64,000 nt of DNA from an uncultured Parabacteroides sp. (GCF_905196875.1 NZ_CAJJWO010000003.1:62001-126000); one strand, 5' to 3'; shown: positions 44,582-54,934, numbered from the stretch's first letter. Translations and numbers: made by a program. Notes: generated from the letters alone by a model not told the origin.

Positions 44582-46666
44582 ATGAAAAAAGCAATATACT
44601 TTATCTTACTATGTTTTTTGTGTGGAACCATGTTTCCTGCATTTCTTCAAGCCCAGGAAAACCGGAAAGGCAGTTGGTTGCCAGATGGTAATCCGTTGGA
44701 AGGCAATCAGGAGATAACCGCCTTTCTGAAATCACTCGGGGGTAGTTTCCGGCCGATGTTGGTGAGGTACGATGGATCGGTTGTTTGTGAGAAAGCAACA
44801 TTTCAACAAGGGAAAGCAAGCCTGCGCTCTTCGGAGTGGAGTTGCGATTTGAAACCGGTGAAATCTCATTGGGAGGTATTGGACTTGGATATCTGTTTTA
44901 AAGTGGATAAAGGCGAATTACAATCCGGAGGTGTCGCCGTCGCTTTTGATTTCAAAGATTGGAGCCGGGATAATTTTGTATTGATACCGGCGTATGTGTA
45001 CAATGGCAATCGTTTCAATGTAGAAACAAACGGTTATTGCTCTCCTTATCCGAAACATTATTTGTATAATAAAGAAGTCCTGACCCAGTTGTTTGCCAAC
45101 AATCCACGGTTGGCTTTGGAGGAGAACACACCGGGGAAGATAGAGGGACTTACCGGGAATGCCTCTACAACCGCTATGTGTTTCTTCTCCCCATCCAAAA
45201 AAGTGGGTATTCATCTTGTTGTTTCAACAACGCTCAGAATTTGGCGATCATGGAATATTTGTAGAAGAGAATGCGACGCAAAACGAGGCTTCATTTGTCG
45301 TGATCGGACCAGGCGTACGTGAATTGCGTGCCGGGTTCGGCGATTTTTCTCCAAGTGGCGATAAGGGAGCAGATTGGAAATCCGGAGACAAGATAAACCT
45401 GAGATTCAAAGAGTATAGCTTCAAGGCTAATAGTAAGCAGGATTTATACGCGCGGTTTATGGATGAACGTAAGGCATTGGTCGGCCCGAACCATTCAAGG
45501 AATCTGACACCGTTCAGCAAGACGTTGGAACTTACGGCAATGTATAAAAACAAGAACCGTCGGGCGGAATTACCTTTCGGCCATTTTTACCGTACCGCAA
45601 ATGGGGATGGTTATTTGGTCGGATGGGTAGGAGGATTGATGGACACATACGCTCTTTTAGCCATGAACGATCCTTTGTCGCGCGAACGGGTTCTTACGAC
45701 CTGCGACTTTGCGTTCGGGAACTATGTAAATACGGAAACTGGGGATGTGATTATCTACCATTCTGCTTCAGGAGCTATGGCTCCAGCCGGTTTGGTCATG
45801 GCAAGCCGTTATTTTCATGAACCGGAATTCTTGGAAATAGCGAAAGAGACAGCCTGGTTTATGTATGACAAGGAAATTATCGGTTTGGGATTTACCTCTG
45901 GTGCCTGTGGTGATATCATGCAGGATGCCGATTCAGAGTCGAACTTCGCTTTTACTGAGTCGTTGATGGCGTTGTATTATGCCACTTCCGATAAACAATG
46001 GTTGGATATGGCTCGTAATGTAGCCAATATAGCCGCTACATGGACTCTTACATACGATTACCAATTCCCCGTAAACTCTATCATTAGCAAGTTAGGTGGC
46101 CATGTGGCCGGTGCGGTATGGGCCAGTACCCAAAATAAGCATGCGGCTCCCGGTGTATGTACGATGTCGGCAGACCATTTGTTCAAGATTTACGGGGCAA
46201 CAGGCGATCAGCGGTATGCGGATTTGCTTCGAGATATAAACCATGCACATGCGGAAGTCATGGAAACACCGGGAAGACCTACCACTGGCATGGGACTGGG
46301 CTCTTCGATGGAACGTATCCAGACGACAGATGCCGATGGCAAAGGAGCCGTCGGTGTTATCCTTTATACATCCAACGGTTGGACGGAAGGGAATGGTATG
46401 TTGATGGGAATCGAAATACCAGGTATTTACCTCCAGACGGATAAAGATGAAATGTATGTATTCGATCATGTGGATGCCAAAGTAGTCAAACGTGATAAGT
46501 CGGGTATAACTTTGGAGATCACCAATCCGACGCGGTTTGATGCCTCTGTAAGTATTTTTGCGGAAGCATCGAAAGAAGCCTTTAGGATACCATAACTTTC
46601 TTGGTTGGAAAAAAGGTCGACATAAAATCGGGTGAAACCGTGCAATGTATGTTGCCTTGTCAGTAA
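44582..46666 (+). pseudogene. frameshifted gene for a secreted (alpha/alpha)-toroid protein
   Basis: The signal peptide (FLCGTMFPAFLQAQE) and first ~215 codons read in one frame. Near 45222 an apparent extra base shifts the frame; the protein continues as 'QQRSEFGDHGIFVEENATQNEAS' in the +1 frame. At about 46590 an apparent missing base causes a stop (46593-46595), although the protein would continue as 'ITFLVGKKVDIKSGETVQC' to TAA 46664-46666. Undamaged it would be about 694 residues. The middle has helical-toroid features ('GHFYRTANGDGYLVGWVGGLMDTYALL', 'MALYYATSDKQWLDMARNVANIA', 'ADHLFKIYGATGDQRYADLLRDIN'). No catalytic family is recognised. Sequencing error is possible, but the adjacent ruined gene favours real decay. 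Confidence 0.75.
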
Positions 46667-46699
46667 AACAGAGTTTCTCATTTAAATAAACATAGTTTT

Positions 46700-47448
46700 A
46701 TGCTTAAGAAAATATTGTTTTTGAGAGTAACCTTGTTGGTTGCCGGATGTACATCCAAAGGGTCTTGGAATTTCAAGACCGATTATTGATCCATTATCTA
46801 GGTGTTTCGGATACAGAACCATACAGGCTGTTGAACGTAACTCGTGGTTATTGAAATACGGAAGCAAGCAGTCATTCAGCCAATGACACTATTTATAAGT
46901 TACAGGTTACGTTGAATTACGGTTATGACGAAGTGATTCCTAATATGGATCTTCAGGATGAAATAGCTGAGGTATATGCGGAAATAGTGTCAGTCAATGG
47001 TATCCGTTATTACGATTTTGATGGTTTTGAGTTTCTTTGGAACAGCGGTCATGGTTATTATTCTACTAAACGCTTTTTGCGGAAAATGTTTGAACATGCC
47101 AAAGAACTGGGAGTGGATTACATCCGTTTCACCGGTGCAGGGTTCAACGAAGGTTCATAGCATTATCAAAGTATCAATAATGCCGGTGGCGGAAAAAATT
47201 TGTATGATACGGAATTGAGGGTATGGGGTAGTACCACCAGCCAGGGGAAGGATGCCCGAGACCAATGCTTTGCTAACTTCTTCCCGATCTCGTTTGGTTC
47301 AAATTTCCCGATAGTGGAAACATCTACAGTGGAGACATATGAGCACGTCGAAGCCATGTCGGTGGGTTGGGGAGTAAGTTATGCTCTGAAATTAAGCCAG
47401 AAAGACATGGAAAGTTGTCCGCAAAAAGAGGCCATTCGTATCCGTTAA
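46700..47448 (+). pseudogene. remnant of a third DFDG-family lipoprotein gene
   Basis: It begins with ATG 46700 and a lipoprotein start ('LLVAGCTSK') that resembles its paralogues up to 'FKTDY', then hits TGA. The sequence then jumps to a part matching the middle of the family ('YRLLNVTRGY', stop, then 'YGYDEVIPNMDLQDEIAEVYAEI', 'IRYYDFDGFEFLWNSGHGYYSTKRF'). After another TAG it runs to the C-terminal region ('VEAMSVGWGVSYALKLSQKDME') and TAA 47446-47448. Hence a large internal deletion plus at least three in-frame stops. It is the third member of the family in this locus. Confidence 0.85.
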
Positions 47449-47485
47449 AGAAGGCTTCCAAGTAAAATATGTCTTTTTTGAAAAT

Positions 47486-47522
47486 AGGACTATAGTGTTA
47501 GCTTGTTTAGCACTATAGTCCT
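47486..47522 (+). terminator. hairpin closing PUL C
   Basis: AGGACTATAGTG (47486-47497) and CACTATAGTCCT (47511-47522) form a perfect 12-bp stem with a 13-base loop, followed by GTTTGTATT. It is preceded by TCTTTTTTG. The stem contains the word CACTATAG also found in the 24-kb gap. Confidence 0.6.
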
Positions 47523-47916
47523 GTTTGTATTAGCACTACTGTGCTACGAAACCTGAAGTTATAGTGCATTTTACAAAATAAAACAGTGACCTTTATAGTA
47601 GTTTTATTTATATATTCTTATTATATTATATAGAGTGTCCATCCGGTTGTCCCACGGCTGTTCCTCAGGCCTTTTTAAGTGTACTTTAAGTTGTTGTAAA
47701 TAAGTGCTTTATAGATGGTTATGGGTGTCCCGTCGTTGTCCAACTGACTGTCCCAGATGTCAAAATCCATTTTAATGTAAACTGGAGTGTTGTGTAATGT
47801 GTTGATTTACATATTAATATGGTGAAATAAACAGTCTCTGTTCCTTTCTTACGAATAGTCTGGGAAACTCTGTTCTTTTTTCTGAAAGAGTGAGATTAGT
47901 AAGTAATAGCCGTATA
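47523..47916. other. non-coding gap before PUL D, no gene seen
   Basis: No ORF of note. The first part has further words related to the hairpin (AGCACTACTGTGCTA, TTATAGTGC). The middle has repeated TGTCC/GTCCCA words. Nothing recognisable as an RNA gene or mobile element. Confidence 0.5.
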
Positions 47917-47917
47917 A

Positions 47918-47948
47918 TTGGCAAATAACAATAATAGGTTTATATTTG
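47918..47948 (+). promoter_or_regulatory. promoter of the PUL D sigma-factor operon
   Basis: TTG (47918-47920), 20 bp, then TATATTTG (47941-47948): a full match to the Bacteroidales promoter pattern, leaving a leader of about 90 bases before the sigma gene. Unlike PUL C, it faces its gene and no inverted repeats flank it. Confidence 0.7.
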
Positions 47949-48043
47949 TACTGGATTAGAATATGTTACTCGGTGGAAATAATTATCTCTTGTCAAATAT
48001 GTTAACCTGGTAGCTATTTAATGAGGAGGATTGCAGTATAAAC

Positions 48044-48604
48044 ATGGATAGTGAACTTTTATATCGTCTGAAGGAGGGAGACAGGGATGCTTTTAATACT
48101 GTCTATTGGCGGTACAGTCCGAAGGTATACAACACTGTTCTGTATTTGCTGAATGACGCTGATTTGGCTGAAGATGTAGTGCAGGAACTCTTCCTGACTA
48201 TTTGGGAAAAACGCGGGAACATTCAACCCGAACTTAATTTTGAAGCCTATATCTCAACTATCGCCCGTAATTTGGCTTATAAATACATAGAAGAAGCTCT
48301 TCGTAAAAATCAATCGCTCGAAGAGCTCAATGATATAAAACTGATATCCAGTTCAGAAGAAGATGCCATTGAAGCCGATTCATTGCGGGAGTATATTTTT
48401 AATGTCATTTCGTCATTCCCGGAAATGCGCCGGAAAGTATTTATCATGAGCCGTTTTGAAAACCTATCGCATGCAGAAATTGCGGAAAACCTATCCTTGT
48501 CCGAACGTACGGTAGAAGCCCATATCTATCAGGCTTTGAAAGAACTCCGTAAAGTGCTGGGCAATAAGGCAGTGGCTTTCCTTCTTATTTATCTTTCCTT
48601 GTAA
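48044..48604 (+). CDS. ECF-family RNA polymerase sigma factor (PUL D)
   Basis: 186 residues from ATG 48044, with a purine-rich GAGGAGG upstream, an unusually good ribosome binding site for this group. Region 2 has 'YWRYSPKVYNTVLYLLNDADLAEDVVQELFLTIWEKRG'. Region 4 has 'FPEMRRKVFIMSRFENLSHAEIAENLSLSERTVEAHIYQALKELRKVLG'. It would direct RNA polymerase to PUL D promoters when freed from the FecR anti-sigma encoded downstream (family knowledge). The N-terminus aligns with the PUL C sigma factor. Confidence 0.94.
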   Translation: MDSELLYRLKEGDRDAFNTVYWRYSPKVYNTVLYLLNDADLAEDVVQELFLTIWEKRGNIQPELNFEAYISTIARNLAYKYIEEALRKNQSLEELNDIKLISSSEEDAIEADSLREYIFNVISSFPEMRRKVFIMSRFENLSHAEIAENLSLSERTVEAHIYQALKELRKVLGNKAVAFLLIYLSL

Positions 48605-48740
48605 AAGCACATATTTCTTTTCTAAATGTTTCCTTTTATTTATGACTAGTGTGTAAATTAAAGTTAAATACAAATGTTTTTTATCTTTCGACTAAGTAGT
48701 AGATACATTGGGAAGACTATTATATATAAACGAATCAATA

Positions 48741-49745
48741 ATGAGAATAGAATTACTTCACCGTCTGATAGCAGGTTCCACCACTGAAGAAGAAAATCGG
48801 CAGTTGATGGAATGGTTCCGGCAGTGTGCATCCAAAGAAGAGTTTTTTGTACTGTTTGAAACTGCTTGGAAAGACAGCTCGGATGAAATGCCCAGAGATG
48901 TACAGGAACGTATGTATCGTCGGTTGAGTCTTAGACTGGATGAGAAGGAGAAAGAGGTGAAAAGCGTTCCGTTGCGTTCTCGTTTTTCATGGAAAGTTGG
49001 TCAGCGAATTGCTGTGGCTTGTATAATCATTGTATTGAGTCTGCTCAATTATAATATGAACCATAAGCAAAAACAATTGTCGACACAGAATTTCATGGTC
49101 TTTGCGGAAAAAGGACAGCGAGCTTTTGTCACTTTGCCTGACAGTACAAAGGTCTGGTTGAACTCCGATACAAAGATCAGTTATCCGGCGGACTATGGCA
49201 TGAAAGAACGGAATGTGACATTAGTAGGAGAGGCTTATTTTGAAGTGGCAAAAAATCCAGATAAACGCTTTGTCGTAGAAGCGAAAGGCATGCAAGTAGA
49301 AGCTTTGGGTACTGCATTCAATATTAATGCCTACAGGGATGATAATAAAATGATTGCATCGCTGTTTTCCGGCTCTGTGCGAGTCAGCTATGAAGATCAT
49401 GTGGCGATTCTTAAACCGCATGAGTCTGTTAAGGTTGATTTGCTGACACGGGGATTTTTACAATATAAAGATGAAAACATGCAGGATATAGCTCTTTGGA
49501 GGGAGAATGAGATCACATTCGACGGTGAGTCTTTAGAAGAGATTACCCGTATAATGAATCGCCTGTATAATACGACCATACATATAGAGGACGAATCGTT
49601 GAAGAAAGAATGTTATGTAGGAACCATCCGGAATAACAGCCTTGAAAACTTTATCGATATTATTAACCTGACAACTCCGGTTGTTTATGAGTATAAAGGA
49701 GACACTGTTTTCCTGAAAAGAAGAACTCTAACCAACAGGAGATAA
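48741..49745 (+). CDS. FecR-family anti-sigma factor (PUL D)
   Basis: 334 residues from ATG 48741; an upstream start at 48708 would add residues not typical of the family ('MRIELLHRLIAGSTTEEENRQ' is). A cytoplasmic helical part is followed by a membrane span near residues 87-103 ('RIAVACIIIVLSLLNYN'). The FecR domain has 'FAEKGQRAFVTLPDSTKVWLNSDTKISYP', 'VTLVGEAYFEVAKNPDKRFVVE' and 'VEALGTAFNINAY'. The C-terminal part has 'ESLEEITRIMNRLYNTTIHI'. It partners the sigma factor upstream and the STN domain of the SusC downstream. Confidence 0.94.
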   Translation: MRIELLHRLIAGSTTEEENRQLMEWFRQCASKEEFFVLFETAWKDSSDEMPRDVQERMYRRLSLRLDEKEKEVKSVPLRSRFSWKVGQRIAVACIIIVLSLLNYNMNHKQKQLSTQNFMVFAEKGQRAFVTLPDSTKVWLNSDTKISYPADYGMKERNVTLVGEAYFEVAKNPDKRFVVEAKGMQVEALGTAFNINAYRDDNKMIASLFSGSVRVSYEDHVAILKPHESVKVDLLTRGFLQYKDENMQDIALWRENEITFDGESLEEITRIMNRLYNTTIHIEDESLKKECYVGTIRNNSLENFIDIINLTTPVVYEYKGDTVFLKRRTLTNRR

Positions 49746-49806
49746 ATACTAATATGTCTAATCTAATAAATATGCCTATGAGAAAGGACTGAAAGAATAA
49801 AAAAGC

Positions 49807-49832
49807 GAGGTAACCCTTGATAGAGCTACCTC
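49807..49832 (+). terminator. hairpin between fecR and susC (PUL D)
   Basis: GAGGTA (49807-49812) pairs with TACCTC (49827-49832), in the same position as the PUL C hairpin at 31205. No T-run follows. Possibly an attenuator. Confidence 0.35.
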
Positions 49833-49976
49833 ACAAGTTCAATTTAGCAGATATCCCATCAGTTGATATAGTCGATGTAGGAGATTGACTGTTATTAACG
49901 GGATTCCTCTGCTTACAAAGTTACAAACATTTATTTTATCTACATCTTATTTCTAATTAAAAGAAAATTGAGTAAC

Positions 49977-52900
49977 ATGAAGCATTTATTTAAACAAACG
50001 GTTATTCTGACATTATTGTTAACCTTTCCACTGTTGGAAATCCACGCTCAGATAACCATACATATGAAAGACAAACCCGCTTCGGAAGTGGTGAAGCAAA
50101 TTGAAAAAGTAAGTAAATATCGCTTTTTCTATAAAAAGGGTCTTCCCGGCATGAATACTGCTATTTCCGTTGATGCAAACGATCAGAGTATTGAAACGGT
50201 GATGGGACAGATTGCTAAACAGGTTTCTGTGTCTTATACTATAAAAGGAGAAACACAGGTTGTACTGACTGAGCCGGAGTTTCAAAAAAATGCTACCAAT
50301 CAAAAAAAATCACTGAAGGGGACTGTAACGGATACAAACGGTGAACCGGTTATTGGGGCAAATATTATTCAGAAAGGTACAACCAACGGAGTCATTTCCG
50401 ATGTCGATGGTAATTTCAGCATGGACGTACCGGAAGGTTCGATTCTTGAAATTTCTTATATAGGTTATCGCCCTAAAGAAATCAAAGTAGGGAGCAAGGA
50501 AACTGTAGCCATTACTTTGGAAGAAGATACCCAGACATTGGAAGAGATTGTTGTTATCGGATACGGTACTCAGAAAAAGATAAATATGACCGGTGCTGTA
50601 GCCCAGATTGACAGTAAGGATCTGGAAAGTCGGCCTATTCAGAACTTGTCTTCTGGTATTCAGGGCTTGATGCCGGGTGTAACAGTTACTTCGCAGGGAG
50701 GACGTCCGGGACAGGATGGCGGATCTATCCGTATCCGTGGTGTCGGGACTTTGAATACGGCCGATCCTTACATCCTGGTGGATGGCATTGAAACAGGAAC
50801 GATGAACTCGGTCGATCCGAATGATGTTGAAAGTATTTCGGTTCTGAAAGATGCTGCTTCTGCTGCTATTTATGGTTCCAAAGCTTCCAATGGTGTCATT
50901 TTGATTACAACCAAACGCGGTAAGACCGGTAAGCCTCGTATTTCCTATAATGGATACGTCGGTATTCAGAATCCTACGAATCTTACTGAGCGTCTGAACT
51001 CTTATGATTATGCACGCCTTTATAGCCAGGTAATGGTTGCTGAAGGTCTGACACCTCGTTTCTCAGAAGAAGAGATACAGAAATTTAAAGATGGAACAGA
51101 TCCGAATTATCCGAATACGGATTGGTACGGAGAGGCTTATAGAACTGGTATCCAGCATTCTCATAACGTCAGCATGAGCGGAGGTACGGAAAATGTGAAA
51201 TATATGGGGTCTGTCGGTTATCTGAATCAGAGTGGTATTTTACCGAATGCAGAAAGACAGCAGTTTAATGGTCGTACGAATTTGGATGTGCAGCTGAATC
51301 CTAGATTGGCTGTTCGTATGAATCTGGCCTATATTAAGAATGATTATTCAGATCCTACATCTTGTTACGCGGGAGGTGGATCCGGTCAGATCTTCCGTTC
51401 ATTGCAAGGAATGGCTCCCTGGATTGTCGGACGTTATCCGGACGGAACTTATGGTACTGTTTCTGATGGTAATCCTTTAGCATGGCTGGATTTGGATCAG
51501 ACCGTTGACCGTAAAAATCAAAATTTCTCGGGAGTCCTGGCTGTAGATTATAAGGTAACGGATGGTTTGACGGCTACAGTAACAGGTTCTTATGTGAACG
51601 ATCAACAACATTATCGTGATTTTCAGAAATATATCAGGTACAATGAGAATAAAGAGTCGGAGCCTAATCATTTGGATGAACGTTATTATGGTTGGCATCG
51701 GGCAACATTTGATGCCTTATTGAATTATGATAAACAATTCGGGCTGCACAATTTAAAGGCAATGGCAGGATGGCATACCGAAAAGTATGATTATTCCTAT
51801 ACTAAAGCTTATCGTAAAAATTTTCCTACAAACGATTTGACGGATATCGGTGCAGGGGATGCAGCTTCCCAAACCAATGAAGGATACACCAGAGAGTTGG
51901 CAATGGTTTCCTGGTTTGGTCGTATTAATTATGATTACGCCGGTAAATATTTATTCGAAGCGAATATCCGTTCTGATGCTTCGTCCCGTTTTGCTGATGG
52001 AAATCGCTGGGGATATTTCCCGTCGTTTTCAGGAGCATGGCGTTTGAGTGAAGAAAGCTTTATGGAAAGTACAAAAGACTGGTTGAATAATCTGAAAATC
52101 CGTGCTTCCTGGGGATTATTGGGAAATCAGGATGCTTTGGACGAATATTATCCGTGGATGAGTACTTATAATCTGGATGCCAAATATCTGTTTGGAGGAG
52201 AGGTGAACACTGGGTATTATCAGAAATCTTATAAACTTTCTACTATTGGATGGGAGAAAGCCCGTACCTGGGGTATTGGTTTGGATGCAACGATTAATAA
52301 TAAGATCAATATCTCTTTCGATTATTATGATCGTAAAACAACAGGGATTATTATGGATGTGCCGGTACCTGCAGAATTCGGTCTGGATGCTTATAAAGAT
52401 AATGTCGGTGCAATGTCCAATCGCGGAATCGAGCTGATGGTAAGTTATAATAATTCCTGGGGAGATTGGAAGTTTGGTGCAACGGCAAATATGGCTTATA
52501 ATAAGAACGAACTGCTGAATTTAGGTGGAGTCGATTATATGGCTGACCCTAAAAATGAGTATAAACGTCGTGAAATCGGAAAACGGTTTAATTCCTACTA
52601 TGTGTATAAAGCAGATGGTTTTTTTAGCTCTGATGCTGAAGCACAGGCTTATATGGATAAATATGCAGGAAAGGATGGGTATCCGTTTGGTTCTCAAAAG
52701 TTTAAGGCTGGGGATTTGATTTATAAAGATGCCAATGGCGATGGTAAAATTACGGCCGATGACCGTATTTTGGCTGGATCGACTGATCCGACTGTTACAT
52801 TTGCACTGAATCTGAATGCCGGTTATAAAGGCTTCGATTTGTCGATGCTGTTTTCGGGTGCTGCGGGTGTACATCGTATGGTTGATGGAGGTTCTGTCGG

Positions 52901-53267
52901 TACTTTTTCCGGTGATATTTCTCATCCTGCATCTATATGGCTTGATGCCTGGACCCCGGATAATCAGGATGCAACGATGCCTCGTATATATTATATGCAA
53001 AACTCTCCGAGTGCGTCTTATAATGTCATGTCGACATTCTGGATACAAAATACCAGTTATCTACGCATGAAGAACCTTCAGTTGGGATATACGATCCCTG
53101 CTAAAATATTGAAACCGATCGGTATCGAGAACTTGCGTGTTTATTATTCTGCAGAGAATTTATTTACGCTTGATAATATGTTTTTTGATATTGATCCGGA
53201 AAACTCAGGAACAAATGAATATCCTTTGCTTCAGACCCATTCTTTTGGGGTAAATCTGACATTCTAA
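49977..53267 (+). CDS. SusC-like TonB-dependent transducer with STN domain (PUL D)
   Basis: 1096 residues from ATG 49977; the frame is open from TTG 49968, but the ATG gives the proper leader 'MKHLFKQTVILTLLLTF'. The STN domain spans about 25-95 ('MKDKPASEVVKQIEKVSKYRFFYKKG', 'VSYTIKGETQVVL'). The regulatory-like domain begins 'LKGTVTDTNGEPVIGANIIQKG'. The plug has 'YILVDGIETGTMNSVDPNDV' and 'ISVLKDAASAAIYGSKASNGV', and the barrel ends 'LQTHSFGVNLTF'. It takes up PUL D oligosaccharides and signals to FecR. Confidence 0.96.
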   Translation: MKHLFKQTVILTLLLTFPLLEIHAQITIHMKDKPASEVVKQIEKVSKYRFFYKKGLPGMNTAISVDANDQSIETVMGQIAKQVSVSYTIKGETQVVLTEPEFQKNATNQKKSLKGTVTDTNGEPVIGANIIQKGTTNGVISDVDGNFSMDVPEGSILEISYIGYRPKEIKVGSKETVAITLEEDTQTLEEIVVIGYGTQKKINMTGAVAQIDSKDLESRPIQNLSSGIQGLMPGVTVTSQGGRPGQDGGSIRIRGVGTLNTADPYILVDGIETGTMNSVDPNDVESISVLKDAASAAIYGSKASNGVILITTKRGKTGKPRISYNGYVGIQNPTNLTERLNSYDYARLYSQVMVAEGLTPRFSEEEIQKFKDGTDPNYPNTDWYGEAYRTGIQHSHNVSMSGGTENVKYMGSVGYLNQSGILPNAERQQFNGRTNLDVQLNPRLAVRMNLAYIKNDYSDPTSCYAGGGSGQIFRSLQGMAPWIVGRYPDGTYGTVSDGNPLAWLDLDQTVDRKNQNFSGVLAVDYKVTDGLTATVTGSYVNDQQHYRDFQKYIRYNENKESEPNHLDERYYGWHRATFDALLNYDKQFGLHNLKAMAGWHTEKYDYSYTKAYRKNFPTNDLTDIGAGDAASQTNEGYTRELAMVSWFGRINYDYAGKYLFEANIRSDASSRFADGNRWGYFPSFSGAWRLSEESFMESTKDWLNNLKIRASWGLLGNQDALDEYYPWMSTYNLDAKYLFGGEVNTGYYQKSYKLSTIGWEKARTWGIGLDATINNKINISFDYYDRKTTGIIMDVPVPAEFGLDAYKDNVGAMSNRGIELMVSYNNSWGDWKFGATANMAYNKNELLNLGGVDYMADPKNEYKRREIGKRFNSYYVYKADGFFSSDAEAQAYMDKYAGKDGYPFGSQKFKAGDLIYKDANGDGKITADDRILAGSTDPTVTFALNLNAGYKGFDLSMLFSGAAGVHRMVDGGSVGTFSGDISHPASIWLDAWTPDNQDATMPRIYYMQNSPSASYNVMSTFWIQNTSYLRMKNLQLGYTIPAKILKPIGIENLRVYYSAENLFTLDNMFFDIDPENSGTNEYPLLQTHSFGVNLTF

Positions 53268-53301
53268 TCTATTTATTATCTACAATTTAAAAGAAAGTTT
53301 T

Positions 53302-54912
53302 ATGAAACGACTATTAATATATATGCTAACAGGTGCATCGTTAATGGGCACATCCTGTTCTGATTTTTTAGATACGATTCCCCGGGATGCTTTATCTCCA
53401 AGTACGACTTGGCAGACTGAAGAAGACGCTCAAAAGTTTTTGGTTGGTTGTTATGACGGATGGGTGGATGACAGTGCGATTCTCTATTGGGATTGTGGCT
53501 CTGATTTCGGCTATAATAATTTTATACATGAAGGCTGGAGGCTTATAGGTAACGGTGGTATGTCTCCGGGAAATCAGGTGGCCAATTTATATAGTTTTAG
53601 TATGATTCGTCGTTGTAATGATTTTCTGACTAATATAGAAAATGTTGAATTTGAAGATGAAGCAGAAAAAAATGATATGATCGGCCAGGTAAAGACTATC
53701 CGTGCTTTCCAGTATTTTGATAAGAACTGGTGGTATGGTGGTATCCCTATTATCGATTCTTATTCTACTGCAGATGAAGCAAAGGTGAAACGTAATACGG
53801 AGGAAGAAGTAAAACAATATGTTTATGATGAATTGGATGCTGCCATTCCTTTGTTAAAAGAAGCACCTGCAGCCAGGGGGTATATTGCAAAAGGGACAGC
53901 TTTGGCATTGAAGATGCGTTCCGCTTTATATTATGGTGATTATGCACGTGCAAAAGAAGCTGCAAAAGCTATTATTGATATGGGAATGTACGATCTGGAG
54001 TCTGATTATTCCAGACTGTTCCTGGTAGAAGGTCAGGATTCCAAAGAGATTATCATGGCCACTCAGCATGATACGAATTTGACTTCTACCTGGGTAATAG
54101 CTACTATGTATAATAATGCAGATGGTGGTTGGTCGTCAATGGTTCCTACCCAGAATCTTGTTGATTTTTATGAAATGGATAACGGTTTAACAAAGGAGGA
54201 AGCCGGTAGCGGTTATGATCCGGTTCATCCGTTTGCCAATCGAGACCCGCGTATGGCTATGACAGTGCTTTTTCCCGGACAGGACTGGGGAGGCGGAATA
54301 TTGAATACGCTGGATAAGACCGTTAACGGAGCTGCCAATCCGAATGATCCGAACGGGGCGGATAACTCTTCTAAAACCGTTTTGACTTGGGCTAAGTATT
54401 TGGGTAAAAGTGTGAATTATTATGCTGATATGTGGTCTGCGAATGCTAATATTATTGTTTTCCGCTATGCAGAAGTCTTGTTGAGCTATGCAGAAGCAGA
54501 AAATGAACTGAATGGTCCTTCTGCTGAAATATATAACATACTGAACCGTATTCGCAATCGTGTCGGGATGCCTGATGTCGATCAGACAAAGTATAATACA
54601 CAGGCAGAACTGCGTAAATTGATCCGCCGTGAACGTTCTGTAGAACTGGCTGGTGAAGGTCTTCGCCGGGCGGACATCCTCCGTTGGAAAGACGATAGCG
54701 GAAAACTAGTGGCGGAAGAAGTTTTGAATGGTCCGTTAAACCGTATAACAGGAACTATCGATTATAAAGAAAGTGATCCTTATAAACGTGCGGTAGTAAC
54801 AGGAACGGAATTGATCGAGCCTCGTCAGTATGCACCTCATAATCGTTATTTACCGATTAAACAGGATGCAATGGATAAGAATCCGAATCTGGATCAGACT
54901 CCAGGTTATTAA
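53302..54912 (+). CDS. SusD-like lipoprotein (PUL D)
   Basis: 536 residues, lipobox GTSC with Cys near 19. Motifs: 'FLDTIPRDALSPSTTWQTEEDAQKFL', 'IGQVKTIRAFQYFDKNWWYGGIPII', 'IAKGTALALKMRSALYYGDYARAKEAA', 'FRYAEVLLSYAEAENELNG', 'ILNRIRNRVGMPDV' and 'LIRRERSVELAGEGLRRADILRWK', ending 'DQTPGY'. It follows susC by 34 bp and is itself followed by a strong terminator-like hairpin. Confidence 0.96.
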   Translation: MKRLLIYMLTGASLMGTSCSDFLDTIPRDALSPSTTWQTEEDAQKFLVGCYDGWVDDSAILYWDCGSDFGYNNFIHEGWRLIGNGGMSPGNQVANLYSFSMIRRCNDFLTNIENVEFEDEAEKNDMIGQVKTIRAFQYFDKNWWYGGIPIIDSYSTADEAKVKRNTEEEVKQYVYDELDAAIPLLKEAPAARGYIAKGTALALKMRSALYYGDYARAKEAAKAIIDMGMYDLESDYSRLFLVEGQDSKEIIMATQHDTNLTSTWVIATMYNNADGGWSSMVPTQNLVDFYEMDNGLTKEEAGSGYDPVHPFANRDPRMAMTVLFPGQDWGGGILNTLDKTVNGAANPNDPNGADNSSKTVLTWAKYLGKSVNYYADMWSANANIIVFRYAEVLLSYAEAENELNGPSAEIYNILNRIRNRVGMPDVDQTKYNTQAELRKLIRRERSVELAGEGLRRADILRWKDDSGKLVAEEVLNGPLNRITGTIDYKESDPYKRAVVTGTELIEPRQYAPHNRYLPIKQDAMDKNPNLDQTPGY

Positions 54913-54934
54913 TTTTGTAATTGTTTGAAAGCTT

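Noticed and set aside
45200..45240. Programmed ribosomal frameshift
   Set aside because: No slippery heptamer is seen, a second shift exists near 46590, and the next gene is plainly ruined, so decay is simpler.
45159..46595. Stand-alone gene starting inside the 44582 reading frame
   Set aside because: Its first ~20 codons are an out-of-frame reading of the upstream gene and lack a signal peptide; the text is the continuation of a frameshifted protein.
47486..47522. Phage-type promoter because CACTATAG resembles part of the T7 promoter
   Set aside because: Only eight bases match, the full consensus is absent, and the word is part of a symmetric hairpin.
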